Part shown: positions 1-10,800 of the stretch, one piece after another
Layout of the letters: each line of letters opens with the position of its first letter
How positions within the stretch are numbered: the stretch's first letter is position 1
Assembly: GCF_022761125.1 (NCBI RefSeq)
Contig: NZ_JAKWJR010000002.1
Coordinates: forward strand, 186,001 to 250,000
Reading direction: 5' to 3'
Origin: Nocardioides sp. SR21
GTDB lineage: Bacteria > Actinomycetota > Actinomycetes > Propionibacteriales > Nocardioidaceae
DNA length: 64,000 nt
Made by a program: the position numbers and the translations under genes
The notes under the pieces: generated by a model
Told to the model about the DNA's origin: nothing
Seen by the model: only the letters and a program-made list of their open reading frames with translations
The model's database searches: none

Positions 1-764
1 GACTCGTCGTCGTCCTCGTAGTAGCGCTTCGCGATCTCGACGACCAGACGGCCGGCCTCCTCGAAGAGCCTGCGGCGCGAGCTGTGGGTCGCCAGCGTCG
101 AGCCGTTGCCCGGCAGGGACAGGCCGATCGCCTCGGTCAGGCAGTTCATCGAGTTCGCGGTGAACATGCCGGAGCAGGAGCCGCAGGTGGGGCAGGCCGA
201 CCGCTCGACGATGTCGAGCTGCTCGTCGGTGACCTGGTCGTTCACGGCCAGCACCATCGCGTCGACCAGGTCGAGCTTGGAGTGGACGATGCCCTCGATC
301 GCCTCGGTCTTGCCGGCCTCCATCGGCCCACCGGAGACGAACACGACGGGGATGTCGAGCCGGAGCGCCGCCATCAGCATGCCGGGCGTGATCTTGTCGC
401 AGTTGGAGATGCAGACGAGCGCGTCGGCGCAGTGCGCGTTGACCATGTACTCGACGGCGTCGGCGATCAGCTCGCGGCTGGGCAGCGAGTAGAGCATGCC
501 GGCGTGGCCCATCGCGATGCCGTCGTCGACGGCGATCGTGTTGAACTCCTTGGCGACGCCACCCGCGGCGGCGACCTGCTCGGCGACGATCTTCCCCAGG
601 TCGCGCAGGTGCACGTGGCCGGGGACGAACTCCGTGAACGAGTTGGCGATCGCGACGATCGGCTTCCCGAAGTCGGAGTCGGTCATCCCGGTCGCGCGCC
701 AGAGGGCGCGCGCACCGGCCATGTTGCGGCCCGAGGTCGACGTTGCGGAGCGGAGGATCGGCAT
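1..764 (-). CDS. ilvD: Dihydroxy-acid dehydratase, E. coli-type (3' end cut by window edge)
   Basis: Converts 2,3-dihydroxy-isovalerate or -methylvalerate to the 2-keto acid in valine/isoleucine synthesis. The N-terminal 254 codons are present; the E. coli-type enzyme is about 615 residues, so roughly 40% is visible. Reading from 764 the protein starts [20 protein letters not shown], followed by the family blocks [18 protein letters not shown] (C122) and [10 protein letters not shown] (C191, C194, C197). This clade differs from the divergent IlvD at 810, which has a TPCN motif that is absent here. The ATG at 764 has no Shine-Dalgarno sequence, but a TACCCT -10-like hexamer lies 7 nt upstream, suggesting a leaderless transcript. 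The family call is certain; why two IlvDs exist is not. Confidence 0.95.
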   Translation of the reverse strand, partial: MPILRSATSTSGRNMAGARALWRATGMTDSDFGKPIVAIANSFTEFVPGHVHLRDLGKIVAEQVAAAGGVAKEFNTIAVDDGIAMGHAGMLYSLPSRELIADAVEYMVNAHCADALVCISNCDKITPGMLMAALRLDIPVVFVSGGPMEAGKTEAIEGIVHSKLDLVDAMVLAVNDQVTDEQLDIVERSACPTCGSCSGMFTANSMNCLTEAIGLSLPGNGSTLATHSSRRRLFEEAGRLVVEIAKRYYEDDDE

Positions 765-809
765 GCTGCACAGGGTATGCGGAGACCGATGAGCCTCTAG
801 CCTGAGTCC
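765..809. promoter_or_regulatory. Divergent promoter region between two ilvD genes
   Basis: Only 45 bp separate the two start codons. On the minus strand TACCCT (772-777) ends 7 nt before the ATG at 764. On the plus strand TAGCCT (798-803) ends 6 nt before the ATG at 810. Neither start has a purine-rich ribosome site, so both are best explained as leaderless transcripts with -10 boxes set to start at the ATG. The -35 regions would overlap, so expression of the two genes may be mutually exclusive or co-regulated. Confidence 0.45.
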
Positions 810-2486
810 ATGACGGACGCTCCTGACATCAAGCCCCGCTCCCGCGACGTCACCGACGGCCTCGAGCGAGCCGCCGCGCGCGGCATGCTCCGCGCGGTCG
901 GCATGGGGGACGAGGACTTCGCGAAGCCGCAGATCGGGGTGGCCTCGAGCTGGAACGAGATCACCCCCTGCAACCTCTCGCTCGACCGGCTCGCCAAGGC
1001 CGTGAAGAACGGTGTGCACGCGGCCGGTGGGTACCCGCTCGAGTTCGGCACCATCTCGGTGTCCGACGGCATCGCGATGGGCCACGAGGGCATGCACTTC
1101 TCGCTGGTCTCGCGCGAGGTCATCGCCGACTCGGTCGAGACCGTGATGATGGCCGAGCGCCTCGACGGCTCGGTGCTGCTCGCCGGCTGCGACAAGTCGC
1201 TGCCCGGCATGATGATGGCCGCCGCCCGCCTCGACCTCGCCAGCGTCTTCCTGTACGCCGGCTCGATCATGCCCGGCCAGGTGGACGGCAACGACGTCAC
1301 GATCATCGACGCCTTCGAGGCGGTCGGTGCCTGCCTGGCCGGCAAGATCACCCGCGAGGAGGTCGACCGCATCGAGCGGGCGATCTGCCCGGGCGAGGGT
1401 GCGTGCGGCGGCATGTACACCGCGAACACGATGGCCGCGGTCGCCGAGGCGATCGGCATGTCGCTGCCCGGCTCGGCCGCCCCGCCGGCCGTGGACCGTC
1501 GCCGCGACGGGTTCGCCCACCGCTCCGGCGAGGCCGTGGTCAACCTGCTCCGGCACGGCATCACCGCGCGCCAGATCATGACCAAGGAGGCGTTCGAGAA
1601 CGCGATCACCGTGGTGATGGCGCTCGGCGGCTCGACCAACGCCGTGCTGCACCTGCTCGCGATGGCCCGCGAGGCCGACGTCGACCTGACCATCGACGAC
1701 TTCAACCGCGTGGGCGACAAGGTCCCGCACCTCGCCGACCTCAAGCCGTTCGGCCGCTACGTGATGAACGACGTCGACAAGATCGGCGGCATCCCGGTGG
1801 TCATGAAGGCGCTGCTCGACGCGGGCCTGATGCACGGCGACTGCCTCACCGTCACCGGCAGGACGATGGCCGAGAACCTCGAGCAGCTGGCCCCGCCCGG
1901 ACTCGACGACGACGTGATCCGCAAGCTCGACCGCCCGATCCACGCGACCGGCGGTCTCACGATCCTCAAGGGCTCCCTGGCGCCCGAGGGTGCGGTCGTG
2001 AAGACCGCCGGCTTCGACGACTCCGTGTTCACCGGCACCGCCCGCGTCTTCGACGGCGAGCGCGCCGCGATGGACGCGCTCGAGCGCGGCGAGATCGAGC
2101 CGAGGGACGTCGTGGTGATCCGCTACGAGGGCCCCAAGGGCGGCCCGGGCATGCGCGAGATGCTCGCGATCACCGGTGCCATCAAGGGCGCCGGCCTCGG
2201 CAAGGACGTCCTGCTGATCACCGACGGACGCTTCTCCGGCGGTACGACCGGCCTGTGCGTCGGCCACATCGCGCCCGAGGCGGTGGACGGCGGCCCGATC
2301 GCGTTCCTGCGCGACGGCGACCGGATCACCTTGGACGTCGCGAACCGCAGCCTCGAGTTCGAGGCCGACGACTGGGAGTCCCGCAAGGACGGCTGGGAGC
2401 CGTTGCCGCCGAAGTACACCCGCGGCGTCCTCGGCAAGTACGCCAAGATCGTGCAGTCAGCGGCTCACGGCGCCATCACGAGCTGA
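810..2486 (+). CDS. ilvD: Dihydroxy-acid dehydratase, mycobacterial/plant-type
   Basis: A full-length 558-residue IlvD/Edd-family dehydratase. The three cysteines expected to hold a [2Fe-2S] cluster in the plant/mycobacterial clade are present: C54 in TPCN, C127 in AGCDKSLPG and C199 in [14 protein letters not shown]. The C-terminal block [15 protein letters not shown] is the conserved active-site loop. It acts in the cytoplasm in the third common step of branched-chain amino acid synthesis. It is divergent from the other ilvD and ends 1 bp before the convergent epimerase. A role in sugar-acid dehydration is possible for IlvD paralogues, and the neighbouring sugar genes make that worth keeping open, but the sequence is typical of true DHAD. 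Confidence 0.93.
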   Translation: MTDAPDIKPRSRDVTDGLERAAARGMLRAVGMGDEDFAKPQIGVASSWNEITPCNLSLDRLAKAVKNGVHAAGGYPLEFGTISVSDGIAMGHEGMHFSLVSREVIADSVETVMMAERLDGSVLLAGCDKSLPGMMMAAARLDLASVFLYAGSIMPGQVDGNDVTIIDAFEAVGACLAGKITREEVDRIERAICPGEGACGGMYTANTMAAVAEAIGMSLPGSAAPPAVDRRRDGFAHRSGEAVVNLLRHGITARQIMTKEAFENAITVVMALGGSTNAVLHLLAMAREADVDLTIDDFNRVGDKVPHLADLKPFGRYVMNDVDKIGGIPVVMKALLDAGLMHGDCLTVTGRTMAENLEQLAPPGLDDDVIRKLDRPIHATGGLTILKGSLAPEGAVVKTAGFDDSVFTGTARVFDGERAAMDALERGEIEPRDVVVIRYEGPKGGPGMREMLAITGAIKGAGLGKDVLLITDGRFSGGTTGLCVGHIAPEAVDGGPIAFLRDGDRITLDVANRSLEFEADDWESRKDGWEPLPPKYTRGVLGKYAKIVQSAAHGAITS

Positions 2487-2487
2487 C

Positions 2488-3378
2488 CTAGCAGCCGAGC
2501 CGGAACCACGCCCGGTGCGTCTCGCCGGGCTGCAGCACGACCAGGTCGATGCCGGTGTTGAACGACTCCGGCGGGCAGGTCATCGGCTCCAGCCCGAGCG
2601 TGGCGCGGTGCTGCGCGCCCTCGTGCGGGTCCGAGCTGAACAGGTGCACCCAGCCGAAGCCGTCGCCGAGCTCCATCCGGACCTGCCGGCCGCTGGCCGG
2701 GTCGGCGAGCGTCACGACGTCGGACCCCAGGTCGGTGAACGGGTGGTCGAGCACCACGTCGCCGATCGGCCGGCCGCCGCGGAAGTCGAACTCCGTGCCG
2801 TCCACCGGCCGCGGCGCCTCGGGCAGGCACCGCTCGTCCATCGGGCAGTACGTCGCCGCCTCCATCGTCAGCACGAGGTCGTCGAGCCGCCGGTCGAGCG
2901 TCACGTACGGGTGGTGCCCCGTCCCGTACGGCGCCGCCGTCGTGCCGGCGTTGGTCGCGCTGAGCGTGCACCGCAGGCCCTCGTCGGTCAGCTCGTAGTC
3001 GGCGGTGAGGTCGAGGGTGAACGGGTAGCCGGTCTGCGGCGGCAGCTCGTAGCGCAGCGACGCGCGGGTGTCGTCGTGGTCAACGATCTCCCACTCGGCC
3101 CAGCCGGTGAGGCCGTGGAGCGCGTGCCCACGCGCCGGCTCGGTCAGCGCCAGCTGGTGCGACGTACCGTCGAACGACCACCGGCCGTCGGCGATCCGGT
3201 TGGGGAACGGCATCATGATCCAGCCGCGGTACTGCGGGTTGATCTCGCCCACCGGCCAGCCGGCGACGATGTCCTGGTCGCCGTGGGTCAGGGACCGCAG
3301 GGTGGCGCCGACGGTGACCACCTCGGCCCGGTACGACGAGTTGCTGAGGACCAGGTTCCGGCCGGACGGATCGCGCAT
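2488..3378 (-). CDS. Aldose 1-epimerase family protein (GalM-like)
   Basis: A 296-residue galactose mutarotase-like protein that would interconvert the alpha and beta anomers of a hexose or pentose. Family marks are [10 protein letters not shown] near residue 58, HALHGLTGW near 85 (first catalytic His region), GTGHHPY near 150 (second His) and [15 protein letters not shown] near 264 (catalytic Glu region). The short, beta-sandwich-only length fits the bacterial GalM-like subfamily. It is transcribed away from xylulokinase with 25 bp between the starts, so the two probably share a control region and a sugar (xylose is the simplest guess). Exact substrate unknown. Confidence 0.88.
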   Translation of the reverse strand: MRDPSGRNLVLSNSSYRAEVVTVGATLRSLTHGDQDIVAGWPVGEINPQYRGWIMMPFPNRIADGRWSFDGTSHQLALTEPARGHALHGLTGWAEWEIVDHDDTRASLRYELPPQTGYPFTLDLTADYELTDEGLRCTLSATNAGTTAAPYGTGHHPYVTLDRRLDDLVLTMEAATYCPMDERCLPEAPRPVDGTEFDFRGGRPIGDVVLDHPFTDLGSDVVTLADPASGRQVRMELGDGFGWVHLFSSDPHEGAQHRATLGLEPMTCPPESFNTGIDLVVLQPGETHRAWFRLGC

Positions 3379-3403
3379 GGAGGAAGACTGTCAGAATCCG
3401 GGC

Positions 3404-4816
3404 ATGCCGTACGTCGCCGGGATCGACTCGTCCACCCAGTCCTGCAAGGTCGTCGTCTGCGACGCCGAGACCGGTGAGCTGGTCCGTAGCGGCAGCGCCC
3501 CGCACCCCGAGGGCACCGAGGTGCACCCCGACGCGTGGTGGGACGCCCTGCAGCAGGCGATCGAGGCGGCCGGGGGACTCGACGACGTCGCGGCGATCGC
3601 GGTCGGCGGCCAGCAGCACGGCATGGTCTGCCTCGACGAGGACGGCGGCGTCGTACGCCCGGCGCTGCTCTGGAACGACACCCGCTCCGCGCAGGCCGCG
3701 CTCGACCTGATCGACGAGCTCGGTGGGCCGCAGCCGTGGGTGGACGCGGTCGGGCTGGTGCCGGTCGCGTCGTTCACGGTCACCAAGCTGCGCTGGCTGC
3801 GCGACCACGAGCCGGAGAACGCCGCGCGCGTCGCGGCCGTCTGCCTGCCGCACGACTGGCTGACCTGGAAGCTGTCCGGCGCCGAGAGCCTCGACACGCT
3901 CGTCACCGACCGCGGTGATGCGAGCGGCACCGGCTACTGGTCGCCGGCCGCTGGCCAGGGAGATCTAGGGGAGTACCGCCGCGACCTGCTCGAGCTCGCC
4001 CTCGGCCACGACGCCGTGCTGCCGCGCGTGGTCGGGCCGGCCGAGGTGGCGGCCCACACGCCGCAGGGTCAGCCGCTCGGCCCCGGCACCGGCGACAACG
4101 CCGCGGCCGCCCTCGGTCTCGGCGCGGTCAGCGGCGACGTCGTCCTCTCGATCGGCACGTCGGGCGTTGCCTGCGCGGTCGCCGAGGAGCCGGTCGGCGA
4201 CGTGACCGGCGCGGTCGCCGGGTTCGCCGACGCGACCGGCCGGTTCCTCCCGCTGGTCGCCACCCTCAACGCCGCGCGGGTCCTCGACGCGGCCGCCCGG
4301 ACGCTCGCGGTCTCGCACGCCGAGCTCTCGGTCCTCGCGCTGTCCGCGCCGGCCGGCGCCGGCGGCATGGTGCTGGTGCCGTACCTCGAGGGCGAGCGCA
4401 CCCCCAACAAGCCCGACGCCACCGGAGCGATCCACGGGCTCCGGCTCGAGACCGCGACCCCGGCGTACCTCGCCCGCGCGTTCGTCGAGGGCATGATCTG
4501 CGGGCTCGCCGACGGCCTGGACGCCGTCCGCGCGCTCGGGACGCCGGTCGAGCGGGTCGTGATGGTCGGCGGTGCCGCCCGCTCGCAGGCGGTGCAGGAG
4601 ATCGCCTCCGCGGTCCTCGGCCTGCCGGTCACCGTCCCCCAGCCGGGCGAGTACGTCGCCCGTGGTGCGGCGCGGCAGGCCGCGTGGATCCTCGCGGGTG
4701 GCGCCGAGCCGCCGCACTGGCCGCTGGCCGACGTCGTCGAGACCGAGGTGGAGCCGACGCCGTTCGTGCGGGAGCGCTATGCGAGCGTGCGTGACCTCAC
4801 AGCGAACCGGATCTGA
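3404..4816 (+). CDS. xylB: Xylulokinase (FGGY carbohydrate kinase)
   Basis: Phosphorylates D-xylulose to xylulose 5-phosphate with ATP, feeding the pentose phosphate pathway. 470 residues, slightly short of the 480-500 typical of XylB. The N-terminal phosphate loop [10 protein letters not shown], the substrate loop [10 protein letters not shown], the catalytic-base segment GTGDNAA and the ATP-site segment VGGAARS are all visible. The ATG at 3404 is chosen although the frame is open upstream, because homology begins at [17 protein letters not shown] hexamer (3392-3397) ends 6 nt upstream, suggesting a leaderless start. No xylose isomerase or transporter is adjacent, so related kinases (for example of other ketopentoses) cannot be excluded. 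Confidence 0.88.
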   Translation: MPYVAGIDSSTQSCKVVVCDAETGELVRSGSAPHPEGTEVHPDAWWDALQQAIEAAGGLDDVAAIAVGGQQHGMVCLDEDGGVVRPALLWNDTRSAQAALDLIDELGGPQPWVDAVGLVPVASFTVTKLRWLRDHEPENAARVAAVCLPHDWLTWKLSGAESLDTLVTDRGDASGTGYWSPAAGQGDLGEYRRDLLELALGHDAVLPRVVGPAEVAAHTPQGQPLGPGTGDNAAAALGLGAVSGDVVLSIGTSGVACAVAEEPVGDVTGAVAGFADATGRFLPLVATLNAARVLDAAARTLAVSHAELSVLALSAPAGAGGMVLVPYLEGERTPNKPDATGAIHGLRLETATPAYLARAFVEGMICGLADGLDAVRALGTPVERVVMVGGAARSQAVQEIASAVLGLPVTVPQPGEYVARGAARQAAWILAGGAEPPHWPLADVVETEVEPTPFVRERYASVRDLTANRI

Positions 4817-4834
4817 CGAATTCCCGCATTCGGA

Positions 4835-4854
4835 CCCTCTACGACCGTAGAGGG
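4835..4854. promoter_or_regulatory. Perfect 9-bp inverted repeat upstream of the giant adhesin
   Basis: CCCTCTACG, a 2-nt spacer (AC), then CGTAGAGGG. It lies in the 80-bp gap between the xylB stop and the TTG start of the adhesin. There is no T-run after it, and a 2-nt loop is too tight for a good RNA hairpin. A protein-binding operator is therefore more likely than a terminator, though a factor-independent actinobacterial terminator is possible. Confidence 0.4.
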
Positions 4855-4896
4855 TGGCAGGCTGGGCGCTTCCGTCTGTCGATCACGGGGGATTCG

Positions 4897-7800
4897 TTGC
4901 GGAAGCTGGTCTCGGGACTCGTCCCGATCGTCGTCGTCGCTTGCCTGCTGACCGTCGTCGGGGTGTCCCCGGCAGCGGCCCACGCTCCGAAGAAGAAGGC
5001 GCGCGGCGTCCTCGAGGTCGTCTGCGTCGACCGCGGTGACCAGTCGCTCCGGGTGCCGGCCGCGGGCTGTGCGCGTGGCGAGGACCGGGTCCGGGTCTCC
5101 GTGGCCGAGCGGCTGCGGGTGCGCCGCGGGCTGCTGGTGCCCAACAACGAGGGCGCGTGGTTCTGCGCCGCGCCCCGCGGCGGCGCGCTCCGCGAGATCG
5201 ACCGCCCCGGCCAGTGCAGGAAGGGCCGCGCCCTCGAGTCGCGCAACCACCGCCCCGGCCCGCCGGAGCTCTCCGACACCGAGGTCCCCGAGAACGTGCC
5301 GGTCGGCACCGCGGTCGGCGCGCTGACCGCCGCCGACAAGGACGCCGCGGACCGGATGACCTACCGCCTCGTCGGCGGCGACACCGACGTGTTCCAGATC
5401 GCCGGCGGCGCCCTCGTGACCGCCGCGCCGCTCGACTTCGAGACTCGCACGGGCTACCGGGTGCGGGTCCAGGTCACCGACCTGCTCGGCCTGTCGCGCG
5501 CCGCGACGTACGACGTCGCCGTGGTGGACGCCCAGGAGAACCGCCCGCCGACCGACGTCTCCCTCGACGGCTCCGCGATCGACGAGAACCTGCCGGCAGG
5601 CAGCCTGGTCGGGCACCTGGGCGCCACCGACCCGGACACCGCGGACGAGCACACCTACACGCTGGTGACCGCGGCGGGCGTCGGCAACGACAACCCGCTC
5701 TTCAGCGTCGCCGGCGACGAGCTGCGCACGGTGGCGCCGTTCGACTTCGAGGAGCGCGCCCAGCTGACGATCCGGGTCCGCGCCGACGACGGCGCGGGCG
5801 GCAGCTTCGAGAAGGACCTGGCGGTCGCGGTCACCGACGCGCCGGACGCGCCCACCGCCGTCGGACTGGCGCCCGGCACGATCCGCGAGAACACCACCGG
5901 CGAGGTCGGCGCGCTGAGCGCCACCGACCAGGACGAGAACGAGCAGCACACGTTCAGCCTGGTCGCCGGCGAGGGCGACCGGGACAACGGGAGGTTCGCG
6001 ATCAGCGGGGACCGGCTCAGCCTGGTCTCCCCGGCCGACTTCGAGTCGCGATCCGCGCTCACCGCGCGCGTCCGCGTGACCGACAAGGACGGGCGGACCT
6101 ACGACCAGGCGGTCTCGGTCTCGGTGACCAACGCGGCCGAGGCGCCCACCGGGCTCTCGCTCTCGCCGGCGTCGGTGCCGGAGAACGAGCCGGCCGGCAC
6201 CCGGGTCGGCACGCTGGCGATCTCCGACCCGGACGGCTCGGACGCCGGGCGCTTCGAGCTCGTCAGCGGCACCGGCGGTGACGACAACGCCGCGTTCCGC
6301 ATCGAGGGCAACGCCCTCGTGACCGACGAGACCTTCGACTACGAGGCCGACGCGAGCCGGACCGTGCGCGTGCGTGGCTCCGACGTGTCGGGCATGTCCG
6401 TCGAGTCCGCGCTGACGGTCTCGGTCGTGAACAGGAACGAGGCGGCGACGCGCCTCGACCTCTCGAACAGCACCGTCGACGAGGACGCCGAGATCGGCGC
6501 CGTCGTCGGCACGCTGTCGACTGACGACCCGGACCTCGACGACCCGATCACCTACACGCTGACCGAGGACGTCGACGGCGTGTTCGCGGTGGAGGGCGAC
6601 GAGCTGGTCACGGCCGGCGATCTCGACCGTGAGGTCGCGACGTCGCACACCGTCGAGGTCCGCGCCGAGGACGCCGGCGGCGAGACCGTCGACGCGACGT
6701 TCGTGATCTCCGTGGTGAACATCAACGAGGCGCCCTCGGCGCCGAGCATCAACGACGACACCGTCGACGAGAACCTCGCGCCGGGCGCCGAGGTCGGCCA
6801 GCTCACCGCGACCGACCCCGACGGTGGCGACACCCTGGCGTACGCGCTCGTCGCGGGAGAGGGTGACGACGACAACGCGGCCTTCGAGCTCACCGGCACC
6901 ACGCTCACCACCGCCGCGCGCTTCGACTTCGAGGCGAAGGCGACGTACTCGATCCGGGTCCGCGTGACCGACTCCGGGACCCCGTCGCTGTCGACCGACG
7001 CCGTCCTCACGATCCACGTGGCCGACGTCAACGAGGCGCCGGCAGCGCCGTCGCTCGACCCGTCCAGCATCGCCGAGAACAAGGCGCCCGGCGCCCTGGT
7101 CGGCTCGCTCTCGGCGATCGACCCGGACACCGGGGACACGCTGTCGTACACGCTCCTCGACGACCTGGACAGCGACCACTTCCAGGTGACGGGCGCCGGC
7201 GTCTACGCACTGGACGCCTTCGACTTCGAGGACCAGGACAGCTACGAGATCCGTGTCGAGGTCTCGGACGGTCACGGCGAGAGCGCGGACGCGACGCTGA
7301 CGATCACCGTCACCGATGCGAACGACGCCCCGAGCGATCTCTCCCTCTCGAACGACGAGCTCGACGAGAACACCCCGTCCGATGCGATCGGCACCCTGTC
7401 CACCACCGACGAGGACGCCGGCGACAGCCACACCTACACGCTGCCCGAGGACGAGGCTGACAACGACGAGTTCCTGGTCGTCGGCGACGAGCTGCGCGCC
7501 GCCGGGCCGTTCGACCACGAGACCCAGCCGACGCTCGACGTGCTGGTCCGCTCGACGGACGAGGCCGGCGCGTCGTACGAGCGCACGTTCACGATCACGG
7601 TCGACGACGTCAACGAGGCGCCGACCGCGATCTCGCTGTCGGACGACGAGGTCGACGAGAACGTCGCGACCCAGGACGTCGGCACGCTCTCGGCGGCCGA
7701 TCCCGAGGGCGGGAGCATGACCTATGCCCTCGTCAACGGTGCCGGCGACCACGACAACGGGTCGTTCGAGATCAACGGCACCACGCTGCGCGCGACCGCC

Positions 7801-10800
7801 GCGTTCGACTTCGAGACCGAACCGACCCTCACCGTGCGGGTCCGCGTCACCGACGCCGGCGGCCTCAGCCACGTGCAGGCGCTCACGGTGGACGTCGTCG
7901 ACGTCGACGACCTGCCCACCGGGCTGATCTTCCGGTCCGGCGGATCCGTCGCCGAGAACCTGGCCGCCGGCACCGAGGTCGGCTGGCTCGACATCGTCGA
8001 CGTGGACGGTCAGGACACCGTGGAGTACTCGATCGTCGACGGCGCCGGGAAGTTCGCGGTGAGCGCGGCGGGAGAGATGACCACCACCGGTGCGCTCGAC
8101 TTCGAGACGACCCCGGACGTGACGGTCCGCGTCGCGGTCTCCGACGGAGCCGTGACCACCTACACCGGTGACGTCGTCGTCACCGTCACCAACCGCAACG
8201 AGAGCCCGTCCCGGGTGGACCTGTCGTCGACGTCGGTGGACGAGAACGAGCCTGCGGGCACCGTCGTCGGCACGCTCTCGGCGGTCGACCCGGACGTCGA
8301 GTCGGAGGACCCGACGTTCGAGCTCGTGCAGGGCGGCGCCCAGTTCGAGATCGACGGCGACGAGCTGGTCACGAAGGCGGCGTTCGACCACGAGGCGACC
8401 GCGTCGTACACCATCCGCGTCCGCGCGACCGACGCCGGCGACGAGAGCGTCGAGACCCCGATCACGGTCACGGTCGGTCAGGTCAACGAGGCGCCGTCGG
8501 TCACGGCACCGACGGGCCTCTCGGTCGACGAGAACCGGCCGGCAGGCACGGCCGTCGGCACGATCACGGCCACGGACCCGGAGTCCGACGCGCTGACGTG
8601 GAGCCTCGCGAGCGGTGCCGGATCCGCGGACAACGCCAAGTTCGCGATCTCGTCCGCCGGCGAGCTGACGACCGCCGCAGGCCTCGACTTCGAGGCCCAG
8701 GACACGATGCACGTCCGGGTCCGAGTCTCCGACGGCACGCTCACCGACGAGCGCGAGCTCACGGTGACCGTCCTCGACGTGAACGACCCTCCGACCGTGG
8801 TCGCGGACTCCTACACGGGCGTCGTGGGCAACACCTTCGCGCAGCTCGGCAGCGTCTCGAACGAGGGTCCGACGGTGGTCCTGGCCGGCACCGTGCCGCT
8901 CGCCAACGACCACGACCAGGACGGTGACCCGATCTCCGTCGTCGCCGCGAGCTCTCGGCCGACCGCCCTGAACGGACATGTCACGATCTACGCCGACGGA
9001 TCGTTCGTCTACCTGCCGCCGGTTGGGGTCAAGGACCGGACCGACACGTTCGAGTACACCGTGACCGACGGCGAGAGCCAGAGCACCGGCACCCTCTCCC
9101 TGGTCATCGCGGATCGCTTGGTCTGGTACCTCGGTGACAACGGCAGCGGGGTGCAGAACGGAACGGCACTGTGGCCGCTCGTCACCCTCTCGTCGTTGAA
9201 CCGGGCCAACGACCTCGATGGCCCCGGAGACGAGCTGTACCTCTTCGGCGGCGGATACGCCGACAGGATCAACCTGGGCACCTTCACGTTGGAGAAGGAC
9301 CAGAAGCTGATCGGCGCCGGTGTCGCGCTGCCGGGCATCCTGCCCGCCGGAAGCACGCCGACCACGTCGGCGAGGCTCACGCTGGCCGACGGGACGTCGA
9401 TCGACGGAGTCGTCCTCACCGCCAGCTCGAGCGACGACACGAGCACGGTCACCGCCAACGGCGTCGACAGCTTCACGATCGGGTCTTCGACCACGGTCCG
9501 CAACATCGGCGTCGCGGCTCCGGTCTCGATCGTCGGCGGTGCCGGTGACATCTCCGTCGGCGCTGCCATCGAAGCCACGGGCGGCGGTCCGGTACGGGTG
9601 AACAACCGCACGGCCGGCACGGTGACGTTCACCGGCCCGATCAGCACGGTCAGCACGGCGGCCCGGGCGATCTCGGTGACCGGCAACACCGGCGCCACCG
9701 TCCGGTTCAGCGGGGGGCTGACCTTGAGCACCGGGAGCAATCCGGCGTTCTCGGTGTCCGGCGGCGGGACCGTCGAGGTCACCGGGGCCGGCAACACCAT
9801 CACGACGACGTCCGGCACCCCGCTCAGAGTGTCCGACACGGTGATCGGAGCGGCCGGGCTGACCTTCCGGTCCATCTCGTCGTCGGGTGCCGCCAACGGG
9901 ATCGTGCTCCAGAACACCGGTACGTCCGGCTCGCTCACGGTCACCGGGAACTCGTCGGGAGCGTGCGGCGGAACCCTGACCACCCAGGGCGCTCCCAACG
10001 CGAACCCGACCACGTCCGACTGCACGGGCGGCACGATCTCGGCCTCGACCGGCGCGGGCATCTCACTCGAGAACACCAAGGCGCCGTCGTTCACGCGGAT
10101 CCACGTCACCGGCTCCGCCGACGACGGTGTGTCCGCGCGGAGCGTCAGCGGTCTGACGATCGTGAACAGCTACATCAGCTCGAACGGCGACGCGATCGGT
10201 GAGAACGGTGTCGACCTCGGCGGCTCCGAGGCAACGTCGTACGCCGGTGTCACCGGCACCGTGTCGATCACCGACACGACGATCGGCGGCTCCGGCGACA
10301 CGAACCTGTTCTCCGGCACGTCGAGCGGCACCACGACGTTGTCACTGCTGCGGAACCGGGTCTTCGGGCGTACGCCCGGCACCGGTCTCGGTGCCAAGGA
10401 CGGCATCCGGGTCGAGGCGGCGTCCGGTGGCACGGTCGACCTGACCGTGACCGGCAGCTTCCTCACCGCGAACGAGGGCGACCAGCTGCAGGTGGTCGCG
10501 AGGGGCTCCGGCAAGATCCAGAACGCAGCGATCACGCGGAACTCGACGTGGGCCGGCAACCGCGGCGTCCAGGTCGCGGCCGGCGGGACACCGTTCACCG
10601 GCGCGCTCGCGTTCGACATCGCCAACAACGCGATCCGGGGCATCACCGGTCCCGCGATCGCGGTGATCGGCACCAACGTGAACGGCACCGGGTACGTCGG
10701 GCACGTCCGGAGCAACCTGGTCGGGTCCAGCTCCGCCGCGGCCTCCTGCGCCACCGCCGGTGACGGCATCCTCGTCTCCACCGAGGACGGCACCGGCTCG

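Noticed and set aside
5266..8790. Regular ~294-bp repetition resembling a tandem or CRISPR array
   Set aside because: It is the coding repeat of cadherin domains; spacing is three times too long and units diverge at DNA level.
4777..8979. A 1400-codon open frame on the minus strand opposite the adhesin
   Set aside because: Composition is Arg/Val/Asp-rich with no domain motifs; it is the antisense shadow of a G+C-rich repetitive gene. Similar long shadows at 57025-60483 and 61072-63975 were dropped for the same reason.
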